In this document: piece by piece, positions 48,085 to 59,544 of the stretch
Layout of the letters: each line of letters starts with the position of its first letter
Numbering within the stretch: the stretch's first letter is position 1
Assembly: GCF_020382885.2 (NCBI RefSeq)
Contig: NC_058504.1
Span: 9,166,519 to 9,230,518, forward strand
DNA from: Scatophagus argus
Taxonomy: Eukaryota > Chordata > Actinopteri > Scatophagidae
Length of the DNA: 64,000 nucleotides
Direction: 5' to 3'
The notes under the pieces: model-generated
What the model was told of the DNA's origin: nothing
Databases searched by the model: none
What the model saw: only the letters and a program-made list of their open reading frames with translations
Made by a program: the position numbers and the translations under genes

Positions 48085-48114
48085 GGTCTGTCTGCGGGCA
48101 TCTGCAGACAGACC
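48085..48114. repeat. GC-rich perfect 11-bp hairpin
   Basis: GGTCTGTCTGC (48085-48095) pairs perfectly with GCAGACAGACC (48104-48114) around an 8-base loop. It lies between two TG microsatellites. Confidence 0.8.
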
Positions 48115-48397
48115 ACCACCGCCCCACCCCCCCCATCCCTCGCCTCCCCCCCTTTCCCCGTCCACAGTCACCACGGCCACCTCACCATCCATCCAACACC
48201 GTGGCTTGGCAACTACCCACAGCGCAGAGCAGTCCCCGAAAGACGATTCCCCTTGACCTCAGATGTGTCACTTCACCGCCAAACCTCTCTATTTGCCCCA
48301 GCAGATGATTATTTTGATAAATGATAGGGGTGAATTATGTATTATGGTTGTTGGAAGAAGAACAGGCTCTGGCTGAGGCTAAAAGTTGCTCAGGGAG

Positions 48398-48400
<3 letters not shown>

Positions 48401-48436
<36 letters not shown>
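48401..48436. repeat. (TG)18 microsatellite
   Basis: Perfect TG dinucleotide tract, the second within 500 bases. Confidence 0.95.
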
Positions 48437-48438
<2 letters not shown>

Positions 48439-48439
48439 A

Positions 48440-50030
48440 GTCTTTGATTCAGAGGGTTTGTGTTGTGCTGAAACTTTGAAGATGATTAGATGAGTGGTGT
48501 TTGTAGCGTACCTACCCTTTAAGATTGCTTCACTCTTTCTACTGCTGCCTTATTGATCACATCTCAGCGAGTTGCCACATCATATTTAATGACATGGCAG
48601 CTCACTATAGGCAGATCAAGGTCGTGATGTTAGATGTTACTTTCTTCTTGCATTTTTTTAACTTGTAGTTTTAAGTGTCATATTTTCCCCATCCTTTTGC
48701 TGTTCTTTTAATTTGTCAGACACAAAAGAAGCTGTTTGAAGTGGAATTTTCTACAAGAATATAATATTTAGTGGGTGTTTTTTTAGTTAGAATTCAACAG
48801 TTATGCTTTGCTGAATGCAAAAAATGTAGGAGTTGCATAACTTTGGGTTTCTGAATATGTAATGCACTGTGTACAGCACAAAACACAACAAGTAATGCAA
48901 ACATGAATAACAAAGTTCTGATTGGCTTCGACTCTGCAGCTGCAGTGTAGTGAGTCGGCCCAGTTGACACATCTGTTCCTGAGAGATTCATGGAGGTTTG
49001 GGCACTGAAGGTGTTGGTATGCACTGATTAGCACAAGGACGTCTTTACCCAACCACCGGGCTTCCTACTGGGCTTCCATAAACTGTTTATCAAGGAGTCT
49101 GTTGCCATGGTTTTCAGCCATGTTCCAATCAGTCTTTTTTGACCATTCAGCTTTATTTATTCCTCAAAAAAGCCCATGCCTTCTGCATCAACCAACTGTT
49201 GTTCCCCTCAGACCAATTGTTCTAAGTCGTGTATATACTGAATTTCATTTATCTGCAGGATAGTGAGCTTGGATGATGATGTGAGCCTGATTGGATGAGC
49301 TTTGGAAAGAGTCTTTACAAGCTGACACCTTTGGCTCACGGGTGGTTTTGAAGCAGAGGCTTTGATGACAGAGAGATACCACTGTCATGATAACCCAGTA
49401 ACAATGTTTTCTGTGTGCTGCGGTTCTAGTTAGAAGCACCTGTTAGCCATGCTTTTTGATCGCCCTTGAAAACGACATTTTCCAAAAACCCTGGTCAAGA
49501 TAAGTGAGGCAAGATGATTATCTTTACTCTGATCCCTGTATGTGCCTTCTCTTTCATTCTTTTGCTCTTCCTATTTTCTCTGTTTTAATAACAGGGGACA
49601 AAGCTACAGCAGCATAAAACATGGAGCGGAGGACTAGAGTGATGCTCAGTGTGTCAGTAAGGTTGTGGGTTTTGTTTTCCTCTGCTGTGGGCTGCATCTT
49701 TGGTGTTTAATAGTCTTGTAAGCTGTTTATTTCGACCCTTTGCACCTCTCTTAACAGGAAGCCGTATCCCTCAATTGGATTACAGCTAATTAAATACGAC
49801 ACACGTGTAGAGTCAACAGACAGAGGTGTCACATACCCCAGTCTGCTGCCCTTTGTCACACCACTCCTCCACGGGAGAAACTTTAACACTGTGCTCTTTT
49901 ATAGTGAATTTTTAAATATTAGCCCCACTGACTTGAAATCTCTGTCAGGGAGGTTATATCTTCATCTCTTGTGTTTTTCTGTGGTTCATGAGCAGATTTC
50001 TGTGAAGATTGGTGAACAGTTTGGATATGA
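48440..50030. other. Gene-free stretch
   Basis: No gene or RNA recognised. GTTGCCATGG (49101-49110) is an X-box-like half palindrome also present twice elsewhere in the window. Confidence 0.4.
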
Positions 50031-50036
50031 TCTACT

Positions 50037-50300
50037 TAAAGGTCCAGTGTGTATGACTAAGAGAGGTTTATTGATACCTTAGAATGAGCCATTCGTATCT
50101 ACGTCAGGTGTGGGTTAGAGAGTAGGTATTCAGTGTCCACCGTAGTTCTCCTACACGTTTGGACAGACAGGTGCGTCGGGCATGGGGTGCTTCTTTCCAA
50201 GTACAGTTTGTAAGATAGTTGTTGAGTCTCGTGTTGTGTTGGCCTTGTCAAATACTGACCCTTTGGGTTAGTGGCTTGCACAGTCCACCATTTCCTGTCT
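50037..50300 (+). mobile_element. Relic of an abundant fish interspersed repeat
   Basis: The start (AAAGGTCCAGTGTGTATGAC, 50038-50057) and the later segment with CCTTAGAATGAGCC (50077-50090) and TCGTATCTACG resemble a non-coding repeat that I remember as very common in percomorph genomes. The middle part of that repeat appears deleted here. It codes for nothing. The family name and the right end are not certain. Confidence 0.5.
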
Positions 50301-50309
50301 TTATTCGGC

Positions 50310-53300
50310 TTACAAAAATCACCTTAACAACTTAATATGATAGTTAGTGATTTTTAAAGGTTCAGCATGGTTTTTAACTTGTTAGTCTCCTTGTATCCTC
50401 CTTTCGTCCATTGTAGTATCTCTACAATTATCTCACACATGAGAGTGACATTGATCTTCTAAGTGATTCTAATTAATTATCTAATTGTTGCCTTCGTAGG
50501 CAAAAACTTGGGTTTATTATTCTTATTTCAAATTATTTCAGTGACTATTGATGAATACTGGTACCTTTCCTACCGATAAATGGCTGAATCCTGCCCCCCC
50601 ACCACCACCTTCCAAAGCCGCCCTTTATTGGCCAGTTTGTTAGCTCTGTGGTGACACAAGGTGACGTGTGACTGTTTGCGAAGTGTAAAGATAATCATTG
50701 GGCAATTAATGGGCACCAAAAGGGAACCATTAGCAAAGTGTTAGCTTGTGATACCTGCAAGCTTTGTAAATGATGAGAGTTTGGAGGAGGGGAAAAAAAA
50801 CAAACTTGGAATTTAAATTGTAGCATGCAAACACAATGAAAGGTTTCTGAGTTGCTTTAATTCGACCGTATGACTGATGTGAGAATTTATCTGCTAAATA
50901 AGAGCAGCTGCAGGAGTCTGTGAAACTGTGGTACCAGCTGTTGCACTTGCTTTCACCTGTCTTACATTTGGGGTCATCAAAATTCACAAGGTCACATGTT
51001 TTATACTTGAGACCAGTCAATCAAATAGGTAACTCTCATTTCAGCTCCGATTTTACATACACACACATCTTGCAAAAGGACAAATAAAGAGGCAAAGAGG
51101 TGGACGATCTATTTTCCTGAGCAACATGCAGATCTTAGTCATTGTGCTCCTGTGCGACAACATAGCCATGGTTGTTGTTGTTACTAGTTTGAATGTTCTC
51201 AGAGAAATAACAATTTTGCCTGAATGAATGGTAGTGAGTGACACTGGAATCCAGTGAATCAGTGAGGGAAAGCACTGAAGACAGAAACGTCAAGGATGGT
51301 GGATGTTTAAAGAATGCTATTATCTTCAGCAAAACCCCTCCAATGGATTCAGAAATGCCTAGAACCATGTACACACACACACACACTTTCTTACAGACAA
51401 TGTCTTTGAAAGGCTCAAGAGAATTTTCTCCCTTTTAAGTCTCTAAATCTTTTTATTCCTGTTTCAGTACAGCGCTCTGGCATGTGTGCATATGTGTGTT
51501 TTTGTATTCTTCAACAATCAAAGGTGTATATTTTATGTTACTACTGGCCCACATATCATAGTTGGAGACCCATCAAGGGAAATGTTCTAATTAACAATGC
51601 TGCCATTCTCGCTGACACTTATATCTCAGGGAGTACGTCTTCAACTTCCAGCATCCTCAACACCAACTCATCCCCTCAGCAGGGAACCCCCAAATACACT
51701 CAGGGTTACACGTATTCTTTGCTGCGAGGAATATCCTGAGCATTGATCTAGACAGGAGTCATTTTGCTGCAAATAGGACAGTAAGGGGGGTTGGGGGGGC
51801 TGCAGGCAGGCAGGCAGGTTGCCATAAAGAGGAAATACACACAGATGGCCTGACAGACTGACAGACAGAGGATGAGAAAAAAGTAGACTAACGAAGAGAT
51901 GGACGCAAAGACGCATACGTACAGGATGTATGTGCTTTCCGATACCTGCACAGAAGTGTGAGCACACCTGTGTGTTGTGATGAATCCATATTTTTCATTC
52001 ATATGTGTACATTTGAGAATCAGGCCTGTTGAACAACTATTGATATTTTAGTAAATCCCTGCCAATCACTGTCAACCCGTTATATATGTTACCATGGTCG
52101 TGATCTGTGTAGTATGCAATACGTTCTTTCCTTTTCTTGGCCTCTCTGAATTAGTTTGTCATTTATCAAGCAAAATCCCAAGCATCTGTTGCTTCCACCT
52201 TCAGAAATGAGAACCTGTTACACATCACAATAAATGTGAAGAAGTCATCCTGGTTTATTTGAGCCTTTCCACATGTTATTGAAATTGTTTCAACTAAATT
52301 ATTAATCAATAAATCAAACAAGAAACTGTAAGTTATAACTGAAAGGACAGTCTTTCCCTGACCTTAGCCAAAGTACTTTCGATGACCAAACTGTATTCAA
52401 AGGGAGACTAAAGATGAAAATCCAAATGTCTGGTGTCAAGAGAATGACACTCATTTCAATGGAAAATATGTTTTAACTAAGTATAATGGCAACAGGTACA
52501 TTTTCTTCAAAAACAACCAAATAATATATCAATTTAATACTCTAGAAAACATGGTTGTCATATTATTCCATCACCATATCAATCAAATAAACGTTTAATG
52601 ATAAAAGCCAGTAAGCATTTGGGAACTGAAAGTGAAAGTGTTTCCCATTCTTGCTTATTATACAGTATCACTTGCTCAACAGTTTGGGGTCTCCATTACT
52701 GTATTTCGTGCTCCATAAGGGGACACACATTTTCATTTGTGCCTTCACAGATGTATTTGTTAGAAGATACCCATGCCATGGGCACTGGTACACCTGCATA
52801 CCACCTGAAATGCTAGATTTTGAACTTTGCACTGGTAACAATCACAACGCTCAGCGTGAAATGAGTACTCTTTTTTTGCTTTTGCTTGCATATGCATATG
52901 TTTTTTGCTTTTTTGCATGGTAGAATTCTTAGTTTGTGTTTGTAGATGAACTATGTTTACCGACAACAGACCTTAGGAATGTTCCTGAGCTCACAGTATC
53001 TTTCATAAAGTCAGATTGGTTAATAATGCAGTGCTACCTGAGGGATCAAAGGTCAGAGACATTCAAAGCAGAGATTTCTATAGATTCTCTTTTAATAATA
53101 TTATGGATTGTAGATAGTGAAATCCCTGCACTCCTTGCAGGGGTGGATTGAGAAACCTTCTTCCTTCTTCCAAACAGGTGTTACATATACTGTCTTTGTA
53201 TTTTCAACTGGGTACATGTTAGGTGATCATATTCTGTTTTATTGTTTCACTTGGATTGACTTGACTTGGATTTATATTATATTTTTCTAAAATTCCATAC

Positions 53301-56300
53301 TATAGAGTAAATAAACTGAATCATCTTGCTTTAAAAAAATTGCAAAACCAAAGATAATTCCATTTTTCAGGATTTAAATGGAGCCTTTTTCTGACACAAT
53401 GATCTCAGAGCTGTTTAGAGAGTTGGCATGACCACTCATGAAGGAGACATCTTTTTTTTTTTTTTTTGGCATAAATGTAAACATACTGAATTTTGGCACA
53501 AAACCATAACGTTCAGTAGCTGCAGTGGAAATGGTTACATCCGTGGTAACTAACAACACACAGACCGGTTGGTGGCAGCAGGCGGCTCATGCTTGTGGTC
53601 GCTGATGCTTCAGGGCTTGGGGGGATGCTGAGTTGGATCCTGCTGGGTCTTTTGTCACCCCAGCTAATTGAGTGATCCTGGTGACCCTGTCATCGGTGCT
53701 GGGTGACATGTCAGCCGGAACCGGTGTTGCTGCCCTCCGCTTTAAGTCATAACTACATGTCTGGCTGCATGATGGGTGGTGGCTGTGGGATGTAGTGGTT
53801 GTAGCGCTGATGGAAGGATAGATGACAGATGAAGACTGGATGTATTGGCTATACCGCTGTCAAAAAGCAAGGTTAAGTGCAGAGCAGGATTGACTGAAAT
53901 CTCAGTGCTTTAAGACACATCAAATAAACGCACCCAACTACTGGCCTGTGACTTTATGAAAGTGTGGGTGGATGCATACAAGAAGTGTAGGCAGAAATAA
54001 ATAGTTTATTGCTCCTCGAGGACTTTTGCTTGCTGCAGGTATGCAGGCATAATGAAGAGGATGGAGGGATGGAGGTGCTGTTAGACCATTTGGAAATTAG
54101 TATGCTACGAACATATGAGAATAACACTTGACAGATGCTCACAGGGTGATATCATGCCCCATCTTATGATTTTTCATTAAGTATGCTATAACAGCTGCAC
54201 TTGTACATCTCACTCAGTGGCGACAGCCATAGCATGCCAAGTCTTCAAAATAAAAAAAATAAAAAAGAAATCACTCATATTTTAATGCATGCCTTTGGAA
54301 TGTCTTTCAGTGAACATGTGACACTTTTCAGAAAAGTGTTTTTGTGTTAACAAAATGGAAATCTTAATTTTGCTAAGCTAATTATAGCTTGTAGCCGGTT
54401 GCTAAGCAACCTAATGACAGGAGACAGCAGGGAGTCAAGAATCTAACCTTTGGCTGGATAGAGCCAAGAGGTGACATTTGGATTTCCTTCATATCAGCCT
54501 CTATTGATGTACAGCGTTCTGACTGTGCACACTGCGGCACAAAACTGTTCAAATGGTATAAAGTGAGCTTTAAAGTAGCTGTATTTTTATATAATAAAAT
54601 ATATTGAAAGCCTTCGATCAGCATCACGCATGGTGAAAATAACAGTCCTTACACAAGCATGAGACCTTTTGCACAGTAATAATGTGCTTTTAGTTTTGTT
54701 TCTAGTGGCTTTATATTTTCTCACAAGGCATGAAACACTTGGATAGTCGGAGAATTTATACTTCAGAGCTCTTCCCATAATGATAAATAGCAGAGGGCTA
54801 TTGGACTGAGGCTGAGGGTCTTCTGTTGTTGCTTTATTTCAGGGTTGTACCATGGATTACATTCTAAAGCACATCCATATGCAGTTGAAGTCACCCAACA
54901 AGGTTCTTTACTCTTACTCTGTGTTACATTAATACAACATTTAGAAATTCTCTCTTGTGACGGGCTGGAGGAATAAAACACAAAGAATGTCAATAGGCAC
55001 CTCTGTTATGGCTTCATGTGTGGTTGTGGAAGGTTTTCTGTATATTTGACATATGTTAGATACTATTTTTGATCTACTCAATATGCCTATATGAGATTCT
55101 CCGAAGACGATGTCCGTATGCTCTGAAAATGTCTTTGTGGGTGTCTGATTTTTTTTGTCCTCCTATTGGGCGGGGGGGTCGTCCATGGCTCAGTGCCAAA
55201 ATAGTTTTGAAGTATCTGTGAAAAGACTCCTCTTAATCCGTTTTATTTGCTCTGCTACCTCCGAACCATTTGTCCACGCAGAGCTCCCAAACTCTCCACT
55301 CCACCCAGCCATCTCAGGGATTTAGTGTGGTAGAGCAGAGGTGCAAGAGCCCACAGACAGTTAAAAAAAAAAAAAAAGCCATCTGGCCGGGGGTGAGTGG
55401 GAAGCGAGGTGGGGGTGTTGGGAGTTTTAGGGCGGAGGAGTCGTGCTGGGCAATCAAAATGACGGACAGCAGTGAGAAGTGTTTTGCGGGCTCCCATGTA
55501 CATGCAAAGTAGCCCGACTTGTGAGCTTTCACAGCTCCCTCTGGTTTTCAGGTAAACACTGACCGGCTGAGGTATGCAGTGGTCTTTCCCCACCTCAGTG
55601 TGTGTGTGTGTATTTTTGTTTGTGTATGGTAATAATGTGTTTGTTGGCTTGCTTGTGAGAGGAAAGAGTAGACTTGTTGTATTTACGCCCATGTTAGTTG
55701 GTCGTGTATTTGTGTGTTCAAGAAAGGCTGCCAAGTTTATTTCTGTAGTTTTTCTTCTTTTTTTTATTTTGCCAGTGATGGTGTTTGCCAGTAGAAGGTG
55801 TTTGACCAAAGAAGTCAGGGTTAGCAGGTGAAATAAACACAATACATATTTCATGAAGCATAAAAAAAAACCCAACCTCTTCTTGGATTCGACACAGCCT
55901 CAGTTCTAAGGACACTGTGAAATGGGTGCACAATTGTCCCTCTTCGCTCTGAGCAAATATTATAATCCTATTCTCTTATGCTTTCCATCTTGCCCCCTCT
56001 CTCTAATGTTCGCCCCAATGGCGGCCCCTTTCCTTGAGTGAAAACCCCTCCGAATGTGTGGAGGCTTCATTTTTCACTCTCCCTTTGGGGCTCTGTTGTC
56101 AGAGAGCAGCCCTTAGGAAGTCTTTATTTCTGCCAGGCAGGGCCTCTTGCGTTCCTCCACCCTCTCCCTCCGTTCTCATGGCTGTCCCCCCCACCTGCTG
56201 GGATCCTGATCCCAGCCGGGGCAGGGCTTCAGCGGGGGACAATTACTGCTGCTCCCCAGCTTTGATCATCTGACCACATGGAAGCATAACAGCTGACCAC

Positions 56301-57380
56301 ATGTTTCAACAGACAAGAAGAAGAAGAAGTAAAGAGAGGAAAGAGTTCGAATAGGATGAGAAGAAGAAGAAAAGAAGCCCCCCCACCACCACCCCCCTCC
56401 CCTTTTCATTTAAGTTGAATCCAAAGTTCCATTCCACTTTGGAAGCTTTACGAAGAGTTAGGCAGAATAGTCAAATCTGTGTTTCAGTTTCCTTTGATGT
56501 TGATTATTTATTTGGATCATTGCAACCATACTTATTACGGACTATGTCTGGCTGCAGCATCCAATAAAGTTCAGTTTCAATTTGCCACTCTCTCTTTTGC
56601 GAGTGCCGCAGAGAGAGAAGGAGAGAAGCAATTTGAGGCAGCCCTTGTAAAAAGTGAGTGCTAAGTCTGCTGGTATTGTCGGCCAAATTGTCAGGAGGCC
56701 AACTGGGCTCTGCTGTCGTGCTCTGAGCGCTGTCTGGCTTTTTTTTTTTGCAACCCAGGCCACATCCACACCGCAGACAATAAATAACACAGGGGAAACA
56801 GCTATTAAGATAGTGAGGGCAACGGTGGAAGTAAAGGTGCAAGAAACATGTTGCTCAACCAGCCAAAACATGATTCAGCTACACAAAATACAAGCAAAGT
56901 CCTTGTTATACTGACAAAAGTGTCATTTATAACTACAACCAACGGGGTGATGTTAGGTAGATAGTTTTTTTTTTTTCTCTGTGCACAAATATGTCTCCCA
57001 TGTTGCGGGATATCTTCTCATGGGATTTGGGCCAAGGGGGTTAGATGGAAACTGACAAGGTTGAGGGAGAGGGGAGGGAGTTTGCTTTGCTGTGGTTGTC
57101 AGGGATGGCCTCTTGGAGTGTCCCAATTGTGGAGGAGATCACTTTACCACATTAAGGGTGCCTCAAAAGAACCTCTTCAACAGCACTTTGGCCCAGGCTG
57201 GAAGAACGGGGCTTGTTTTGACTGATCTGCCACCTTTTATTGTCACTGCTGTGCCGACCAACAGCTTGATTCTTCTTCTGCTATACTGACACTGTGGCTC
57301 TTTGGGAGACTCTCACACACACCATTTGTGCCCACACATGTGCACAAACACACACATGCACTCCAAGAAGGAATGCAAAT
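50310..57380. other. Gene-free stretch
   Basis: Contains a GCAG minisatellite (about 51805-51821), T-run (53452-53467), A-run (about 55362-55377), GAA/AAG-rich sequence (about 56318-56375) and a 9-bp near-perfect palindrome GCTGGGATC/GATCCCAGC (56197-56216). The 206-residue minus-strand frame at 55255-55875 starts at TTG and is low-complexity, so it is not called. Confidence 0.4.
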
Positions 57381-57381
57381 A

Positions 57382-57402
57382 TACACACACACACACACAC
57401 AC
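57382..57402. repeat. (CA)n microsatellite
   Basis: Perfect AC dinucleotide tract in a wider CA-rich region (57310-57450). Confidence 0.93.
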
Positions 57403-57940
57403 GGGTATATGCACTCGCATGTACGCTTGTGTGCGCAAATTCACACATGCTCACAGAAACCCTGGGGCAGACTAAGGAGATTGGAAAGATTGGAATTGCC
57501 TTCGATGATTGCACTGGTCAAATTAAGCATATGAGCATTAGAAATTTACTAGAAGTTGTGTGAGAGATGGAGACCTGTTGTTACCTTATCTGGCCAACCA
57601 ACAAAAGAATCAAAAATCTCCAAAAACTTGCAGAGAAATTTTAGAATATCCTAGAAATTCAGAATTTATGCAGAACAGTTGAGATGTTGTGAAAAACATA
57701 AATAAACATAACATATGCTTAATAATAACATAAACATATGCTTATTCTGAATTTGATGCCAGCAGCATGTTTCAAACCAGATGGAACAAAAAAAAAAACA
57801 AAAATACAAACAAATAAAAAAGAAAGCGAAACGCCTACCTGGATCACTCCACAGGTAAACCAGTTCATCTGTAACAGGTGATGGCATCATGATTGGGTAT
57901 GAAAGGAACATCCTGAACCTTAGCTCAACAACACTTCATA

Positions 57941-57982
57941 AAACTTTTGTCCATAAAAGCTCTCTTTTATGGACAAAAGTTT
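57941..57982. repeat. Perfect 19-bp hairpin with 4-base loop
   Basis: The 19-base arm at 57941-57959 is the exact reverse complement of 57964-57982, with loop CTCT at 57960-57963. The pairing does not extend beyond the arms. The stem is AT-rich. It is longer and more perfect than expected by chance for this composition. Confidence 0.9.
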
Positions 57983-58347
57983 CTCTCTCAAATGACTGCG
58001 TTCTGTTTTTTTTTTAACTTAGATTTTACTCAGCATCTCAACTTTTTCCTTTCAGTTGCCGTTACTGTTTAGCTGATGTGACTCAGCAGTAATAGACTTG
58101 TCAGCAAAATTAAAGAATTTAAATAAATGTTCACAAATCTTTAGCACTTAGCTGCGTGTTGGGGAACACTAGCTGTGATAAACTGAAGACGTAAATGAAT
58201 AGCCGCATTCTTAATGAGGTGAGAAACATCAATGATTAATATTTCTGGACCTGTGATGATGACTATTTGTAATTCCCTTAGATCGCTGCATTTATGCACG
58301 AAAAAAGAAATCGGTAGCATGAAAACTGCTCTGGCAAGGGTTGGAAA

Positions 58348-58456
58348 CTCTCTCTCTTTCTCTCTCTCTCTCTCTCACTCTCACACACACACACACACAC
58401 ACACTCTCTCTCACACCTTCTCTCTCTCTCTCTCTCTCGCTCTCTTTCTCTCTCTC
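58348..58456. repeat. Compound (TC)n(AC)n(TC)n microsatellite
   Basis: TC tracts flank an AC tract at 58382-58404, with few interruptions. Frames on both strands across it are artefacts. Confidence 0.95.
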
Positions 58457-58507
58457 AATACCAGGGATATTTCTCAGAAGCACTTTGAGTATGTCTGAGT
58501 GAGAGAG

Positions 58508-58660
58508 TCACTTAATTAAATGCTTGTCCAATAAATTGAAAAGACAATTAGGATGAATAATTTCACTTGCTGCTGTAATTAATATAACATGTCAAAATAA
58601 ATTCTCGCTGTAATGTGTTCTTCATTACCGTTTAATATGCCGTTATTTGTATGTAAACCC
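58508..58660. promoter_or_regulatory. AT-rich homeodomain-motif block, candidate conserved enhancer
   Basis: CTTAATTAAATG (58511-58522), CCAATAAATTG, GACAATTAGG and GTAATTAATATAAC follow one another in about 80 bases of non-repetitive sequence. They are followed by TTCATTACCG. The texture is that of deeply conserved developmental enhancers. Conservation is unproven. Confidence 0.3.
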
Positions 58661-59130
58661 TTCTCTATTTGTGTGATTTTTTTTTTATTATTTTATTTTA
58701 TGATCTGTCATAATGACGGACACAAACCTTAAAATCAGGTGAGCAGGCTTGAAGATAAAATACTTTTATTTTCCCTTTTTGCCATGTCAAACAGGAAAAC
58801 GAGCTCAACCAAACCCAAGCTTTGTTCCAAAGTTTTTCTCCAAAGACAAGAGGTCACTTTATGAACTGGCCTCATCCATTTGTGTATCCTGCCTTACGTC
58901 ATAATCTGTTTTATCCGGCAGTTAAAAATAATTAACAAGTCATGCTCTTTTGTTGTCCACCATTTTAGGTCCTTGCTCCAGTACTGAAAGGGCCTTTCCA
59001 TCAACATATTCGCGTAATAGTGTCAGGATGCATTTTAAAGCGCAGTAATTCAGTGGTTTACACGGCCTCATAAAATACCAACATGCCCCGATAATGAGAA
59101 GCATGAATGGAAACTTGGAGTTCCCTGTGG
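58661..59130. other. Gene-free stretch
   Basis: T-run at about 58678-58685. Nothing else recognised. Confidence 0.4.
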
Positions 59131-59132
59131 CC

Positions 59133-59134
<2 letters not shown>

Positions 59135-59165
<31 letters not shown>
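59135..59165. repeat. (TG)15 microsatellite
   Basis: Perfect TG dinucleotide tract. Confidence 0.95.
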
Positions 59166-59166
<1 letters not shown>

Positions 59167-59502
59167 GGACTGAATGGGAAGATGTAGAATAAAGAAAGAA
59201 TGGAAGCAAGAAATAAAGAAAGAAAAGAGATTTTTCAAGGCACACAGCTGCTCTTATTATCCCTATTTATGGCAAAAGAAAATAGGTGACTGGAGGACTG
59301 TATAGCTTTGATGTGCTAACAGAATTCAGATAAAGTTCAGAGAGGCAGGATGGGGACTTGAGGCGTCCCACAGTTCTCTCCTCTCTGAGTGCTATCATAT
59401 GGACAAACGGCAAAGGTCACAGACAGCTCAAGCACATAACTCTTCATCATTCAGCTTCCTTTGACACTCTTTATGGTGCCTTAACCTACTGACAGGCAGG
59501 AA

Positions 59503-59508
59503 GTGTGT

Positions 59509-59540
<32 letters not shown>
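59503..59540. repeat. (TG)n microsatellite
   Basis: TG tract with one TATG interruption at about 59511-59514. Confidence 0.95.
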
Positions 59541-59543
<3 letters not shown>

Positions 59544-59544
59544 T

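Noticed and set aside
55255..55875. 206-residue open frame on the minus strand
   Set aside because: It begins at TTG, is rich in low-complexity Lys/Thr/Phe runs from poly-A and CA repeats, and has no domain or splice context.
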